Source of the DNA: Miscanthus floridulus
Taxonomy: Eukaryota; Streptophyta; Magnoliopsida; Poales; Poaceae
NCBI RefSeq assembly: GCF_019320115.1
Contig: NC_089584.1
Location: forward strand, 109,013,799-109,077,798
Reading direction: 5' to 3'
DNA length: 64,000 nt
Shown in pieces: positions 30,590 through 43,400 of the stretch. The notes beneath the pieces were generated by a model. That model did not search any database. It saw only the letters and a list, made by a program, of their open reading frames with translations, and was not told the origin of the DNA. A program made the translations under genes and the position numbers. Each line of letters opens with the position of its first letter. Position 1 is the first letter of the stretch.

Positions 30590-32976
30590 TGAAAGGTCCT
30601 TGTTGGTTTTGGTAATTGAGTGACAACCTAGGTGGACTAATTGTGTTTATGTGAGATACACAGGTGATTAGTCCATAGGTACATGTGTGTGAGCAACATA
30701 TGCCATGAAGGTGAAAATGGCTTGGAGATGTTGCAAAGCTCACACATGTGATGATGAAGGAGCTTAAATGCACATGAGACATGACATTGAGTCATGTGAT
30801 CAAGGTGGAGAAGATCAAGACAAGACTTAGCTTGATGGACCGGTTGCAAGCGTGAAGGGCAAGTCAAAGGCTTTGGAGTGATGGACCGCGTGGCGGTGAA
30901 GCTTGAGCAAGACTTGGCGCCGATGGACGATGGCAATGGTGAAGAGCAAGTAGAGTCAAGATCGATGAACCAATATGATCATGTGATGATATGAAGTGGA
31001 TCATATCATTGTTGATCGTGTTGGTGCATGTGTTGCATCGACATTGAAGGAGATGGAATGGAATGCGCAAGGCAAAGGTATAACCTAGGGCATTTCATTT
31101 CACCGGTCATAGGTGTGTAGAGAAGTTTATGACCGGATTTAGGATAGATGGCCGTACTATCAAGAGGGGCAAACTTGTTTGCATATCGGTCATCTAGTGC
31201 CACTCGAGTGATCTAACTTTGCATTGTCGCTAGGATCGAGTGGCGTGGCAAGTTGAGTGGCTAACATCCTTTGGGAAATGATTGTGAAAATGCTAACACA
31301 CATACACGTGGTGGTGTACACTTGGTGGTGTTGGCACATTTACAAAGGAGGTGGTGTTTGCAGGGGTGAGATGGGTTTGGGTCCCTCTCTCCCTCCCGCC
31401 GAGCTTGCGAGGCGGGATTCGGCGCTTTCGGGAAAATGGAATGTCTATTTTCTATTGTGCCGGATGCAAATTCTTGTGGTTAGCACACTTGAGCAAGGGT
31501 GAAGAGAATGGAGAAGATGCTGGCGTCGGTCAACTGACCAGACGCTAGATCTGAATGCACCGGACGCTGGCAGGCTGCGTCCGGTCGTGCTGACGTACGG
31601 TGACGCAGCAGCTGGACAGTGACCGGACGCTGGCTGCGTCCGATCGCGTTCGACCAGACGCGTCCGGTCATGCTCGGAAGCTTACTGGAAACGACCGGAC
31701 GCTGAGGGTCCAGCGTCCGATCAGATGAGTGCTGCTGTGTCCGGTCAGGTCAAGTGACCGTTGGAACCGGGACACGTGGTCGTCTGTGGGCGACCGGACG
31801 CTGAGGTCCAGCGTCCGGTCAACACGACCGGAGCGTCCGGTCGGCCCGACCGTTGCCCAGTGAAGGGGTAACGGCTAGTTTAGCCCTTGGGGCTATAAAT
31901 AGAAGTGGCCCTCGGCCATGGCTGGTGTGGAGCACCTCAAGGGACTTAGTGTCCATGCTTGTGAGTGCTTGGGAGCCCTCCATCACACACATACTTGATA
32001 GCGATCATTCGATTGTGTGAGTGAGCGATTCTAGTGCGATTGCATCGTGAGGTTGCATCGAGTGGCACTAGGTGATCGAGTTGCAAGCCGGTGGTGCTTG
32101 TTACTCTTGGAGGTTGCCACCTCCTAGACGGCTTGGTGGTGGTCTCCGTCGAAGCCCGCAAGAAGCTTGTGCGGCGCTCCGGAGAAGTGCTTGTGAGGGG
32201 CATTGTGCTCGCCCCGCGGGAGCCGCGAAGAGCAACTCTAGTAAAGCATGTCATTGAGCTACCCTCACTCAAGGGGTAGGTTCTTGCAGCGCCCGACGTG
32301 CGGGCTTAACGGGTGATGCTAATTAGCCGCCGAACCACCAAGTGAGCGGTCGACACAACGGGGACTAGCGTGTTGGCAAACACGTGAACCTCGGGAGAAA
32401 AATCATCGTGTCAACCTTATTCTTCCCGTTGGTTTGCATCCCCGTTACACAAGCTTGCAATTACTTTTATACATATTAAGCTTGTGTAGTTGCTCTTGTA
32501 ATTAGATAGCTTGTGTAGCTTGCTAATTACCTTCTTGCTTGTGTAGCATAGAAGTAGCTCCCTTGCATGGCTAATTTGGTTTTAGTAACCTTGTTAGTCA
32601 CATTGCTTAGTTTGTGTAGCTAAGTATTTGAGCTCTCTAATTAGGCATTGGTTGCCTTGTTATTGAGCATTGCTAGTGAGCATCGTTAGCTTTGTGCTTT
32701 CGCTTACTAGCATGTGTAGGAGCTTCCTTGTTGCTTAAAGTACTAGTGGCATAGGTTTGTGTAACCTTGCTCCTAGAATTGTTTAGGAGAACTCTAACTA
32801 GCCCGGCACCTTTGTTGCATAATTGTTATCTTTGCAAGGTGCTAGTGAATATATATAGTGGGGTATAGTCTTGGCTAGACCGATAGTTTTAATTCCGCAT
32901 TTGTATCGGTTAGCCGACGCGATTAATTTTAGAAAAGACTATTCACCCCCCCTCTAGTCGCCATCTCGACCCTTCA
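30590..32976 (+). mobile_element. Solo LTR, 2,387 bp, probably Maximus/SIRE-type copia
   Basis: Starts TGAAAGGTCCTTGTTGG and ends CCATCTCGACCCTTCA. It is flanked by the perfect 5-bp duplication GGTGC (30585-30589 and 32977-32981). There is no internal domain, so it is a solo LTR left by LTR-LTR recombination. The ATTCACCCCCCCTCTAGTCG near its end is characteristic of grass SIRE/Maximus copia LTRs. A TATAAATA box lies at 31894-31901. It splits LINE ORF1. Confidence 0.88.
31530..31860. repeat. GACCGGACGCTG/CAGCGTCCGGTC inverted minisatellite in the solo LTR
   Basis: About a dozen full or partial copies of GACCGGACGC and its inverse GCGTCCGGTC alternate over 330 bp, just upstream of the LTR TATA box. 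Pairs such as GACCGGACGCTGAGGTCCAG, CGTCCGGTC can fold into hairpins. Confidence 0.8.
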
Positions 32977-33560
32977 GGTGCGCGGTGCTGGGCCTTAATG
33001 ACCACAACGGCCTAGCCCTACAAGCTAAGACTTCCAATGTGAGCTTTGATGTCATGGAGCTAGAGTTCTAGGGTTCGCTCAGTGGCCCTTCTTCAAATGA
33101 TGACAGCAACGGGGCCAATGCACCAATCGATGATGAGGCTGCTCTGGTTAAAGTCGCCTCTGTCTAGGAAGACCTTGTGGCTAGGATCTATCTACCACTT
33201 CAGACGTCGATCATCCATGGTGCACCGAGGCTATGATGCTCTAGGACACCAGCATCGATCCACTCACTCAGGCATAGTGGTCGTATTGCCGCCAGGCCAA
33301 GGGTGGTGAACTCTACCAAGCAGGCGTAGTCCGTGCTCTTGAAGAAGCTTGGAGTGGACGTGGGCGACGCTACAATTGACTCAAAGATCCAGCAGAAGTT
33401 CAAAGAAACATTCAGGGGTCAGCTATCAACAAGGAAGTAGCAGACTCTACAAATCCTCTTCTCCGGTGACTTCGACCCGGCAGCCATAGGGCTTGAGATG
33501 GCTGAGTTTGACACTATTGAGGCTTAGACTCTAGTGCCTAGTCTACCCCTGTCACTTGAC
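32977..33560 (+). pseudogene. LINE ORF1, C-terminal part
   Basis: GC-rich LINE sequence resuming after the solo LTR. One frame reads a Lys-rich KKLGVDVGDATIDSKIQQKF, then KETFRGQLSTRK and TLQILFSGDFDPAAIGLEM, which resembles the C-terminal tail of grass L1 ORF1 proteins. It is interrupted by several TAG codons and frameshifts. ORF2 begins shortly after, as expected for L1. Confidence 0.6.
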
Positions 33561-33833
33561 TGTGTTCTTTAATGATGTCGCTATCTAGCTGCTTTGTCTA
33601 GAACATGCGGGGGCTTAATGGCCACGCTTGCCGCAATGTCGTTCGAGAGTTTCTGGTCTAGGGGAGGCCCTCTCTCATGTGTATTCAGGAGACCAATCTC
33701 TCCATGGTCTGTAATGCATTGGCTAATGAAATTCTAGGAACAACCTTCGCCTACGACTACCTCCCTGCAATCAATGTTTTCTTGTGGTATTCTCCTGGGC
33801 TAGAACGCTAAAAGGTGGACGGTGAGCGACGTC

Positions 33834-34348
33834 TGTTGAAATAAAACTTAGAAATAACAGGACCTTAATCTTAGCCTAAGCATGATTACTAACTCAAACT
33901 TATGGGGAATAGATCTTAGTGACTAACCAGAGTCCATAGATGCCATCTGATGCCTCTATGCTTGATGTAGAAGTTGATAAAGATGAAGTAGATCTTAGTC
34001 TTGACCAGATTTGGGGCTTGATGCTCCTAGTTGGTGAAGAACGCGATGTAGATCTGCAACAATACTTGGACATGGGTAGATGGCCTTCCTAGACCCTCCA
34101 GCGCCTAATTGACCGGTTATGTGAATAGTCATAGGGATTAGAGAGCATAATAACGCCAGGGGTGCTTCTTTATTTATAATCGCACTGTGGGTCAGGGGGG
34201 CGAACCCTTAGAATTCTAAGGGTTGCCACTGATCATGACAGTTCTTATTTAGTTGGATATTAATGACGAGTGGTGGACCAAACAAATGCAATGTTTAATT
34301 AATCTTGTAATTAAGTTTGGGATTAGCCGAACCAATCACATTCCAACA
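33834..34348 (-). repeat. 3' LTR of copia element 2
   Basis: 515 bp, TG...CA. On the minus strand a purine-rich AGTGGGAGAA immediately precedes it (34349-34360), the expected polypurine tract. Confidence 0.88.
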
Positions 34349-34949
34349 TTCTCCCACTTGATCAAACGACTAATGCAATTATGCAACTAATATTCACCTT
34401 ACACTTATGTTCACACTCAGTACTATAGCAAGAGCAGACCAATGCGTCATCAGCAGCATTAATCACCACAGGGACCCCATTACCCATAGTTCACTACAAT
34501 ACCTTTTTAGAACGCTTATTATTTATTTTTGCGCGCTCATAAATATGTTAGCATTAAGTTAGAGACTCTGCACTAAAACCCAAATTAATTTGCGCGCTCA
34601 TAAATGGGATAAGTGTTAAGCCTCAAATAATCAAATATGTTAGCATTAACTTAGTTCTTATTTTTCTCAAGCTTCATAATTTGATCCTGGGTTCTTTCTT
34701 TCACAACATTTAATCAATGTGCTTGGAATTTGCATTTGATGTGTCGTTACTCGAAATAATACTGCAACTCTACTATAGGCATGTAGCAGTATGTTAATAC
34801 TCAATTTTTTTTGGGGATAATATCTCTTAGGCCACATGGCCTATCGTATTCATGCCACTAATTGAGCTCATCTTAAAAACTAATTATATTCAGAGCTTTC
34901 AATAAAGTTGTCCTTTTCTGCAAGAGTAGGTATAATCTAATTGTGCACT

Positions 34950-35660
34950 TTCTTATACATACTCAAGAGAATTGGCAATCGACTAATTCTTAATTCTTAT
35001 AAGTGACATGATGATTTTTTTGTGCCTAGTCAATAACTTAAAATTCTTTAGCATCTTCCAGTGGACCTATTCTAGATTAATAAACTAATATTTTTGTCAA
35101 GTATCCCGATGTCAAGTCTAGACTAGTATTGACTTGAGCATTCTTAAAGTTAATGACAGCCAAAGCATATGTAATGTCTTCCTCTTCAACTGTTACTAAC
35201 TTATTCTTAGAAATTTTTAGGATAATTAATCTTACTGCATTGTGCAATTGCACTGTGCAAATAGATAGGCGTGGCATTACTTATTCAAACTCTATCACTT
35301 ACGCATTAATTTGATATGTCTTTTGTGATAGTCCTAGAACTCAATTAGTCCTGTATTAGTGTATTTCAATAGCCAAAAACTCAGAGGCTTCACCAAAATA
35401 TATCATATTAAAAATTTTGGTGAGTAGAAAACTCTTATGTGACATTCCTATTGCTACGTAACTCAACTTCACCCATGTAGAGTATTAGGACAATAAACTT
35501 TTCTAGTCTTTTTTTATAAACATAATTGTCCACTTAATGAAATTCTAAATCATAGTGGGCTATGTTCTTAGTTTAAATCTTTTAAAACTCCCTTTGAAGT
35601 CACGCTTACAATTGTAGACCCTTTTATAGCCTACTGGTTTGACTTCATCAGGAAACTTAT
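34950..35660 (-). pseudogene. Copia element 2 reverse transcriptase remnant
   Basis: On the minus strand, KPVGYKRVYNCKRDFKG near 35640-35590 corresponds to the start of copia RT. GEASEFLAIEIH followed by VLGLSQKTYQIN near 35390-35300 corresponds to the C-terminal RT region. The catalytic middle (TAFLNGD, YVDD) is missing. The order and sequence match copia element 1. No long frame survives. Confidence 0.65.
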
Positions 35661-36254
35661 TAACACCCACACTTTATATATACTTATAGACCTAAACTCA
35701 TAAGATTGCTTAGTTTAGAATAACAAAATTCCACTTATGATGTAATCATCTTATAGATTTATCATGGATCACAAGCAGATTAATAACAATAGAGGTTTAC
35801 TTATGTGCCTACTTATCAACTAATGGTTGCTACATACATCTGTTATGGCTTACTAATTGGCTCTTAAAAATCCACAATAGAAACTGTAATAATTTAAATG
35901 GCGCTATACTAATGACTTATGGCACAAACCGAGATATTTATGTCTTCTTGAGTCATTGATACAGAAAATTGTACCTCTTCAATATTTAATCTTCCTCCTT
36001 TGTGAACTCCCACTAACTCCCACTGATTTTTGCATTCTCTAGGAACACATCATATCTTAACAACTTAGTGAAATAGTTATAACAGTAGAAACGCAATCCC
36101 TTGGACTTTGCTCCCACTGATTTATGTGTTCTCTAGGAACATAATCAGGGTGCCATGTGGACAGCTCATTTACTTAGAATCTTATTTCTTATCCTTAGCT
36201 AGACTATACTTATGTCTTGTTGAGGTTTTGTCTAGTAAAACTTTTATGGTCAAA

Positions 36255-37860
36255 TATTCATCAATCAGCGTTGGCCAGAATGACAAACATAAGGCATATA
36301 AGTCTCTAAAAACAAGCTCTATGACCTGGTCTAATCAGCGTTGACCAGAATAAACTAGAACATGAAACTTGGTGAACATGCAAACACTAATCAACCTTGG
36401 CCAGAAATAGTGAAAGCAAATCACACTTCAATTAGAGAATAATATTGGGCTGAGGGACAAAATTAGTATAATTTTTCTTTTATTTCTCAAGTCCCATGCT
36501 TTATAATCTTATTTGAATAGAGCATCTCTTTTCTGATGAGACAGTCCATTCTCCCCTTCGAAATGTGGCTTAAACAATAGTGACACAATTTTGACAAGGT
36601 CTCATCATCTTGACTAATGATTAACTTAAAGATAAAACTGACATAAAGAAAACTCGTATTACAGGAAATAAATCTCTTTGCCAATTAATAAGATAAATCA
36701 TGATGTAATAAATTTGATGTATTCATAAACTCCAAACTCTAGAACATTTGTTCAAAATATAAAGTATCTCATACTAAAATGACATAAGCATCATTAAGAA
36801 CTAAGTTTAAAACTAATCTAATGCGAAGCTCTAAGGCTCTACTTTATCTTTATTCCATCAATGGCTCCTTAGACTTTGCTCCCCTAGTTTGGCAAGACCT
36901 AAGGAGAAGTTAAGATATGCATTATTACACCTTAGTTAATCCACCATATGTTGGGGAAATATCTTAAGTAAAACTTATGAGACAACTTAAGTTACTTATC
37001 TTTCGAAGCCATTCTTATACTTATCATCAATTTAGTAACTTGCAAAATTTGCAGACTATTGGAAACTTATCATTTTGAGCATGTTTGTTATGGTTTTCTG
37101 ACATAGAATTCATAAGGCAATTTACCATAAACTCATTGGACACATCTAATCCACGTGCCTTCAACTCATAAACCATATCAAACAAGCTTTTAACGTGGTT
37201 ACCCAGACCACTTATCCTATCATAACGGGAATTAAGTAAGTTATCAAAGAGGAAAACCTTTCTAAAGTGTGCTTTAATGAAGTTGTGAAGCTCCTTAGCA
37301 CTTAATCCCTCGGTGTTGTTTGTTTTCATTAGAAAAAAAATCTCCTCAACATGTTAACTGAGAGCGAGCATCTTATTATCATTTTAGCATCGTTGTCGGA
37401 TTTCTCCCATTTTTCTAATTTTGGGATGTACTCATTCATCCTCTCAGCATAGTACTCATAAATAGAAGAAGGAGCATGTGGTTTTTCCTCATTAAGCGCA
37501 TAATCAAGGTTCAGCTCCTTGAGAATGTCATGCACCTGATTATTCTAAGTAGGAAAATTAATGCAACTTAGGGGTTCTATTTTACTTATATAGTCTGCAT
37601 AATTTACTAAAATTTTTGAAGCAAAATAATGTCTCAATTAGTAAACTGTATATAAGATGTACTTAAAGCATGCAATTAAATCAACGTTGGTCAGAATTAA
37701 CAACATGCTTAAGGACTTTAATTTGCATCACTATTGGGCAGAAACAAAACAAAATCCATCTTAATAACTCATAATTAAAGTCAATGTTGGTTAGAAATTA
37801 ATTATGAGTAATCTCCTATTAAACTTCTCGTTGATTCCATTTAACTAGAGACCATCTTAT
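36255..37860. repeat. Recurring CAGCGTTGGCCAGAA-type motif flanking gag
   Basis: About seven copies of AATCA(G/A)C(G/C)TTGG(C/T)CAGAA, near 36265, 36335, 36388, 37680, 37728, 37778 and 37828. The last has the form CTCGTTGATTCCATTTAACT, then AGAGACC. The copies lie on both sides of the gag remnant and resemble the motif in copia element 1. Confidence 0.6.
37027..37535 (-). pseudogene. Copia element 2 gag (UBN2 type), interrupted
   Basis: Two open pieces on the minus strand. The first (37535-37329) reads ILKELNLDYALNEEKPHAP, then LEKWEKSDNDAKMIIRCSL, the conserved core of UBN2-type copia gag. The second (37329-37027) reads HFRKVFLFDNLLNSRYD, then HVKSLFDMVYELKARGLDV and NEFMVNCLMNSM, the downstream gag helices. 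The zinc knuckle and N-terminus are not readable. Gag would form the virus-like particle. Confidence 0.78.
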
Positions 37861-39892
37861 TATACAGTGATGGATATATATGTATATATAAATACTTATA
37901 ATTGAATGCAAACTTAAGCAAAACTTAATCTTACGACATAAAATGCTCGTGAAAACATAAATTAATACTGGAACTGAAGCTAAAACTGAGACTTAGAACT
38001 TATTCAAAAAGTGCATAAAAATTAACCAAGTAAATGCCACTAATTTTTTTTCTTAAACTTAAATATTCTCAGCAACATATTCCCAAAACATACTTAAATT
38101 GAACTTAAAAATTATCATAAAAGGGCATAATTAAATCTTATTTGAGATGGAAATATATAGCAACAAACTTAATTTATAAACTTAAATCAATAAATCAATA
38201 TCTAAGTTGCTGGGAATAAACTTAAGCTAAAAATTAAACATAATGAGGGCAATAAAAGCTTAATACTTAATTAAACACTTAAATACTACACTTATATTGA
38301 ATAGCAAAGGAAACTTATTTTAAAAATTAAATTTCAGTTTGGCCTTTGAAGAATAGTAGCCCAAAAGTACTGTGCCAGGGCACCGTCTGCTCTTGACCGA
38401 GTCGGCCTAGCTAGTTCTCCCCTTAAAAAATCAATAAAATGGCCCCTTAGGAAATACTTAATAGCTGGGATGATCTTCTTGAACTCGATGCACGGTTAGG
38501 ATTTATCCAGATAAAAGATCATGGGTATAAATACCTGGCCAAAAACCCTAATATCCATAATTACTCAACACACAGGAAAACTCATAAATCTTAGTGAGCA
38601 AACAATAGTTAAGTTGCTTAGAAGTATTGACATCTCATGCTTAAATTCTTAGGAAAAATATTCCACGCGTACTTAAGTTACTCCAAAACTTATAAAACTA
38701 AAATCTGAACTTATTAGTAGTGGGGAATAAACATAATTATTTTGGGAAACAAACTTAATGGTGTAGGCCTGCATGCTCATAATGAAACTAAATTCGGCCA
38801 GTACATTGAATTAGCCTGACTGACGGAGTGACGACCAGCCATCACGTGCTCAGCCGTCAGCCCGTTTCACGCTCGCCTGTACATCAACAGGCCGGCTAAC
38901 GGCCCATTCTCCTTTCCCGCATGACAGTGTGATCCGTTGGATATATATATCAGTGGCTCGGAGATCCCAAAGGCAAACAACGACACATACTTAAGCCACT
39001 CTAAAAAAAACCCTAGCCGCATTCCACACTTTCTCTCCCCTTGCTTCAGTCGCACAGCAGCATAGAGGGAGAGAGACGACCACACAGCGCGTTGGCATCG
39101 GCCGGCCTCCTATGAGGCGCACGCGCGCGGCTCCGCCTAGCGGGCCCTACCGGGTGCTCAAGCCCATGATGGCGGCGGTGGCTCCTTACGACGCGCGTGG
39201 TGGCGGCCCAGGCAGCATAGCCAGTCGCAGCAGTGGCTCAGCACGTGGGTGGCGTGGCCCCGAGGGGCGGAGGCGCCTGCCCTCATCCACGCGGCTGCGG
39301 CAGCCCCAAGGGCACACGCGCAACGGCAGTGGGCCCGCGCGGTCCAGCGGCGGCAGTGGCGACCAGGCCTAAGGGGCTAGGTACGAGCCGTCCGCTCGCA
39401 CGCAGTTGCGGGGCAGCACAATCTACAGCGGCGACCCGATCTAAAAATGGGTACGAGCAACACATGTGCAATCTCAGTCTCAATCTCAATGCCTGATGCT
39501 TAATCTTACGGTTTAGGGTTCTTGATTTTGGGGGAAAATAAAATGGGGATCTTTGGGACTTTAATCGAGTTTTGCCCAAATCACCTTCTTCTAAGTACTT
39601 AACTCGGTTTGATTGGGTGAAAAACACCTCTGATTTTAAGAAAAAACTTAATCTCAATTAACAGCGAAAACCATAACCCTAAGTTAGATCTAATTACTCA
39701 CTTATTACTTAAAAACTAATCTAATTCGACACTTAGCGTAACATAAACATGCATCATTTAGATTAAAATAAACATCAGAGGCTAATCATGCATGTAGCAG
39801 ACAAAACTTTAGCCGAGACTAATCTAATCTAAACGTAACAGAGGCATAAACAAAACTGACCCTGGACTAGGATCATGTTAGGATCTAAGCAG

Positions 39893-39904
39893 GCTCTGAT
39901 ACCA
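39893..39904 (-). other. Primer-binding site of copia element 2
   Basis: TGGTATCAGAGC on the minus strand, two bases from the 5' LTR (39907-40430). It is complementary to initiator methionine tRNA and confirms minus-strand orientation. Confidence 0.9.
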
Positions 39905-39906
39905 GT

Positions 39907-40430
39907 TGTTGAAATAAAACTTAGTTATAATAGGATCTTAATCTTAGCCTAAGCAGAGTCCGTAACATGATCACTACTCAAATTTATGCGGAATAGATCT
40001 TAGTGACTAACCAGAGTTCGTAGATGCCATCTATGCCTCTGTGCTTGATGTAGAAGTTGATGTAGATGAAGTAGATCTTAGTCTTCATCAGATTTAGGGC
40101 TTGATGCTCTAAGTTGGTGAAGAACGCGATGTAGATATGCGACAGTACCTGGACGTGGGTAGATGGCCTTCCTAGATCCTCCAACGCCTAATTGACTGGT
40201 TATGTGAATAATCACATGGATTAGAGAGCATAATGATGCCAGGGGTGCTTCTCTTATTTATAATCGCGCCGTGGGCCACGGGACGAACCCTTAGAATTCT
40301 AAGGGTTGTCACCGATCATGACAGTTCTTATTTAGTTGGATATTAATGATGAGTGGGTGGACAAAAAAACTTAACGTTTAATTAATCTCATAATTAAGTT
40401 CGGGATTAACGAACCGATCACATTCCAACA
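39907..40430 (-). repeat. 5' LTR of copia element 2
   Basis: 524 bp, in direct repeat with 33834-34348 and clearly similar over its whole length. ACGTC follows at 40431. Confidence 0.88.
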
Positions 40431-43400
40431 ACGTCACCAAGGGCCGCTTCACCATCTCTGCCAAGCTGGCCAAGACAGGCTCGTCGCATGATCCTTGGTA
40501 GATCACGGTTGTCTACGGCCCACAGCTCGACCATGAGAAGGTTGAATTCCTTGATGAGTTGCTACGCTTTAGGGATGCTTGCTCGGGGCCGTGGTTCCTG
40601 TGTGGCGACTTCAACATGATATACCGTGCGCAAGACAAGAACAATGGTCACCTTGATCATCGTTGCATGAGACGTTTCCGCTCGTTCCTCAACGGAACAC
40701 ACCTTGAAGAATTGAACCTAGTTGGGAGAAGGTTCACGTGGTCGAGTGAACGCGAACGGCCGACGCTTGAGCTGTTGGATCGAATGTTCGCGTGGGCGGA
40801 CAGGTTTGCTGCTTTTCCAAACCACGTCCTCAAGCCACTATCCTCGGACTGCTCGGATCATTGCCCACTGCTACTATAGCTCCATGCATTCACCGGGACG
40901 AAGAGGCGCTTCCGGTTCGAGTCATTCTGGGTAAAGCTGCCGGGTTTCAACGACACTGTGGCTGCTGCCTGGGCACCTAGTGTTACTAACGCAGACCCTT
41001 TCCGAGTGCTTGATTGCCAATTTAGAAATGTTACGAAGGCATTGCGGAGGTGGAGCAACAGCAAGATTGGCAGTGTGCGCCTACAGTTGGCGATGGCCAG
41101 AGAAGTCATCCAGAGTTTTGACGAAATACAGGAGGGAAGAGAGTTGTCGCAATGGGAGTCCCAGCTGCGTAAAACCCTCAAGGTGCGGGTTCTTGGGTTA
41201 GCTTCGCTGGCTCGCACGATTGCTAGGCAGCGATCGAGGTTGCTGTTCCTCGCGGATGCGGGACGCCAACACCAAGTTCTATCACCTCCAGGCCTGTCAC
41301 CGCAACCGAAAGAACAGAATCGATTCCCTACGCGTCCAGGGAACGGAGGTGGTCAGCGACACGGCGATGTCCGACGCCCTATACGACTATTTCAACACAA
41401 TCATGGTTACCAACTTCGACCGTTCACGGAGGCTTGATCTACTTGGACTGGGGGTGCCAAATGAGGACCTGATGGCACTTGAGCATTTCTTCACCGAGTA
41501 AGAAGTCTGGTCGGTCATCGCGGAGTTGCCGAACGACAAGGCGCCAGGTTCGGATGGGCTAACGGGGCTGTTCTACAAGAAGACATGGGAGATAATCAAA
41601 ACGGACATCGTGAACGCGTTCGGTGCGTTCTGGTCGCAGGACTCGGGAAGCTTTAATCACCTTAACGATGCATACATGATTCTACTTAAGAAAAAGGAGC
41701 AGCCGGTAGAGATTCGGGACTACCGTCCCATAAGCCTCATCCATAGCTTCGACAAACTTATCACGAAATGTCTGGCTAAGCGGCTGGCCGGCGTCCTCGA
41801 TAGCCTGTTCCTGCGCAATCAGAGCGCGTTCATCAAGGGACGACGAATACATGACAACTCCAGGCACGTTCAGCTAGCGTGCAAGGCCATCCATGCCAGG
41901 CAGTCGCCGGTCATCTTGCTCAAGATCGACATCGCTAAAGCCTTCGATACAGTTTCTTGGACCTTTCTCCTTGAGGTCCTTCAGCACATGGGTTTTGGTC
42001 GCCGCCAGAGAAACTGGGTATCCATAATCCTGTCTACGGCAAGCACAAAAATCCTCCTTAACGGGCAGCCGGGCAGGAGAATTTGCCACGCGCGTGGGCT
42101 GCACCAGGGCGATCCCCTATCGCCAATGTTGTTCGTTCTGGCCATGGAGGTCCTCAACCGCTTGCTGCGATGGGTTGAACAGCAACACCTTCTGACGCCG
42201 TTGCATAGCAGTGTGGGCAGCAGAGTAAGTCTCTATGCGGACGACCTTGTCCTCTTCGTCGCTCCAAATGAGCGCGACCTCCACATTGTCAAAGCTTCAC
42301 TGGCAATTTTCGGCTTGGCCTCCGGCCTCTTCTCCAACTTGGACAAGAGTGTGGCGACTCCACTGCTGCATTGCTTTGACCATGACATTGCACGAGTCCG
42401 GGACATCCTCTCTTGCCGGATCGAGGAGTTCCCATGTCGCTACCTTGGAATCCCACTATCTGTCCGAAGGCTAAGGAGATCTGATGAGCAACCGCTCATT
42501 GACAAGGTGGCAGCCAGAATTCCGAAATGGAAGGGGAGCCTACTAAATGTCGCTGGTCGCTCGGCCTTGGTGAAGGCAACGATGTCCGCCATTCCGGTAC
42601 ATATGTCCATCGCACTTTGTTTGTCTCCTTGGGCAATCGAGTCCATCGACAAGCTTCGCAGAGCGTTCATATGGTGTGGCTCTGATATGGAAAGCGGAGG
42701 AAATTGCAAGGTTGCTTGGGTGGTCGTCTGTCGACCGAGGGACCTCGGTGGCCTGGGCGTCTCAGACCTGCGACGCGCGGGCATCGCGCTGCGGGTGCGC
42801 TGGGAATGGCAAGCGCGAACGGAGGATTGACCGTCATTACGTTACGTTCGAGCGAACGTGCAGTGGTGGCTGTGTTCCAGGCAGCCACAATCTTCACCCT
42901 GGGCAACGGGGAATCCACCTTCTTCTGGACCGACCAATGGCTCAACGGCTCAAGCATCAAGGCCATTGCACCTGCGGTCTTCGCTGCGGTGAGCTGCAGG
43001 AAGAAGTAGGCGACGGTCGCTGCGATGCACGAGGATGCCTGGATACGACACATTATGAGGGTTTTGGTTGAATTTGGCCACCTATGTGACCGTTTGGAGG
43101 GAGTGCAGCTGTCTACGTAGCCAGACACTTTCTGTTGGGGGCTCACTGCTGACCGAAACTACTCGGTGGAGTCGGCGTACGGTGCCATGTTCCTTGGATC
43201 ATTTCTATCGTCACCCGCTGGTGCAAAGCTGATCTGGAAGACCTCGGCGCCTCCAAGGGTGAAGTTTTTCTTTTGGTTGGTCATGCACAGGCGGTGCTGG
43301 ACAGCAGTTAGGAGGTTTCGACATGGACTGCAGGATTCAAACACCTGTATCATTTGCGACCAAGAAGCGGAAACAATGGACCACATTCTTCTCGGTTGCT

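Larger units (their letters stand above)
33834..40430 (-). mobile_element. Ty1/copia element 2 (minus strand), degenerate
   Basis: Bounded by LTRs 33834-34348 and 39907-40430, both starting TGTTGAAATAAAAC and ending CACATTCCAACA. The perfect 5-bp duplication ACGTC lies at 33829-33833 and 40431-40435. The primer-binding site, gag and RT all read on the minus strand. Gag is at 37027-37535 and an RT remnant at about 34950-35660. The RT carries an internal deletion of about 300 bp relative to copia element 1. A GC-rich leader lies at about 38780-39440. Confidence 0.88.

Noticed and set aside
39112..39496. Plus-strand Arg/Gly/Pro-rich frames
   Set aside because: Antisense to copia element 2 within its GC-rich leader; low complexity, no family match.
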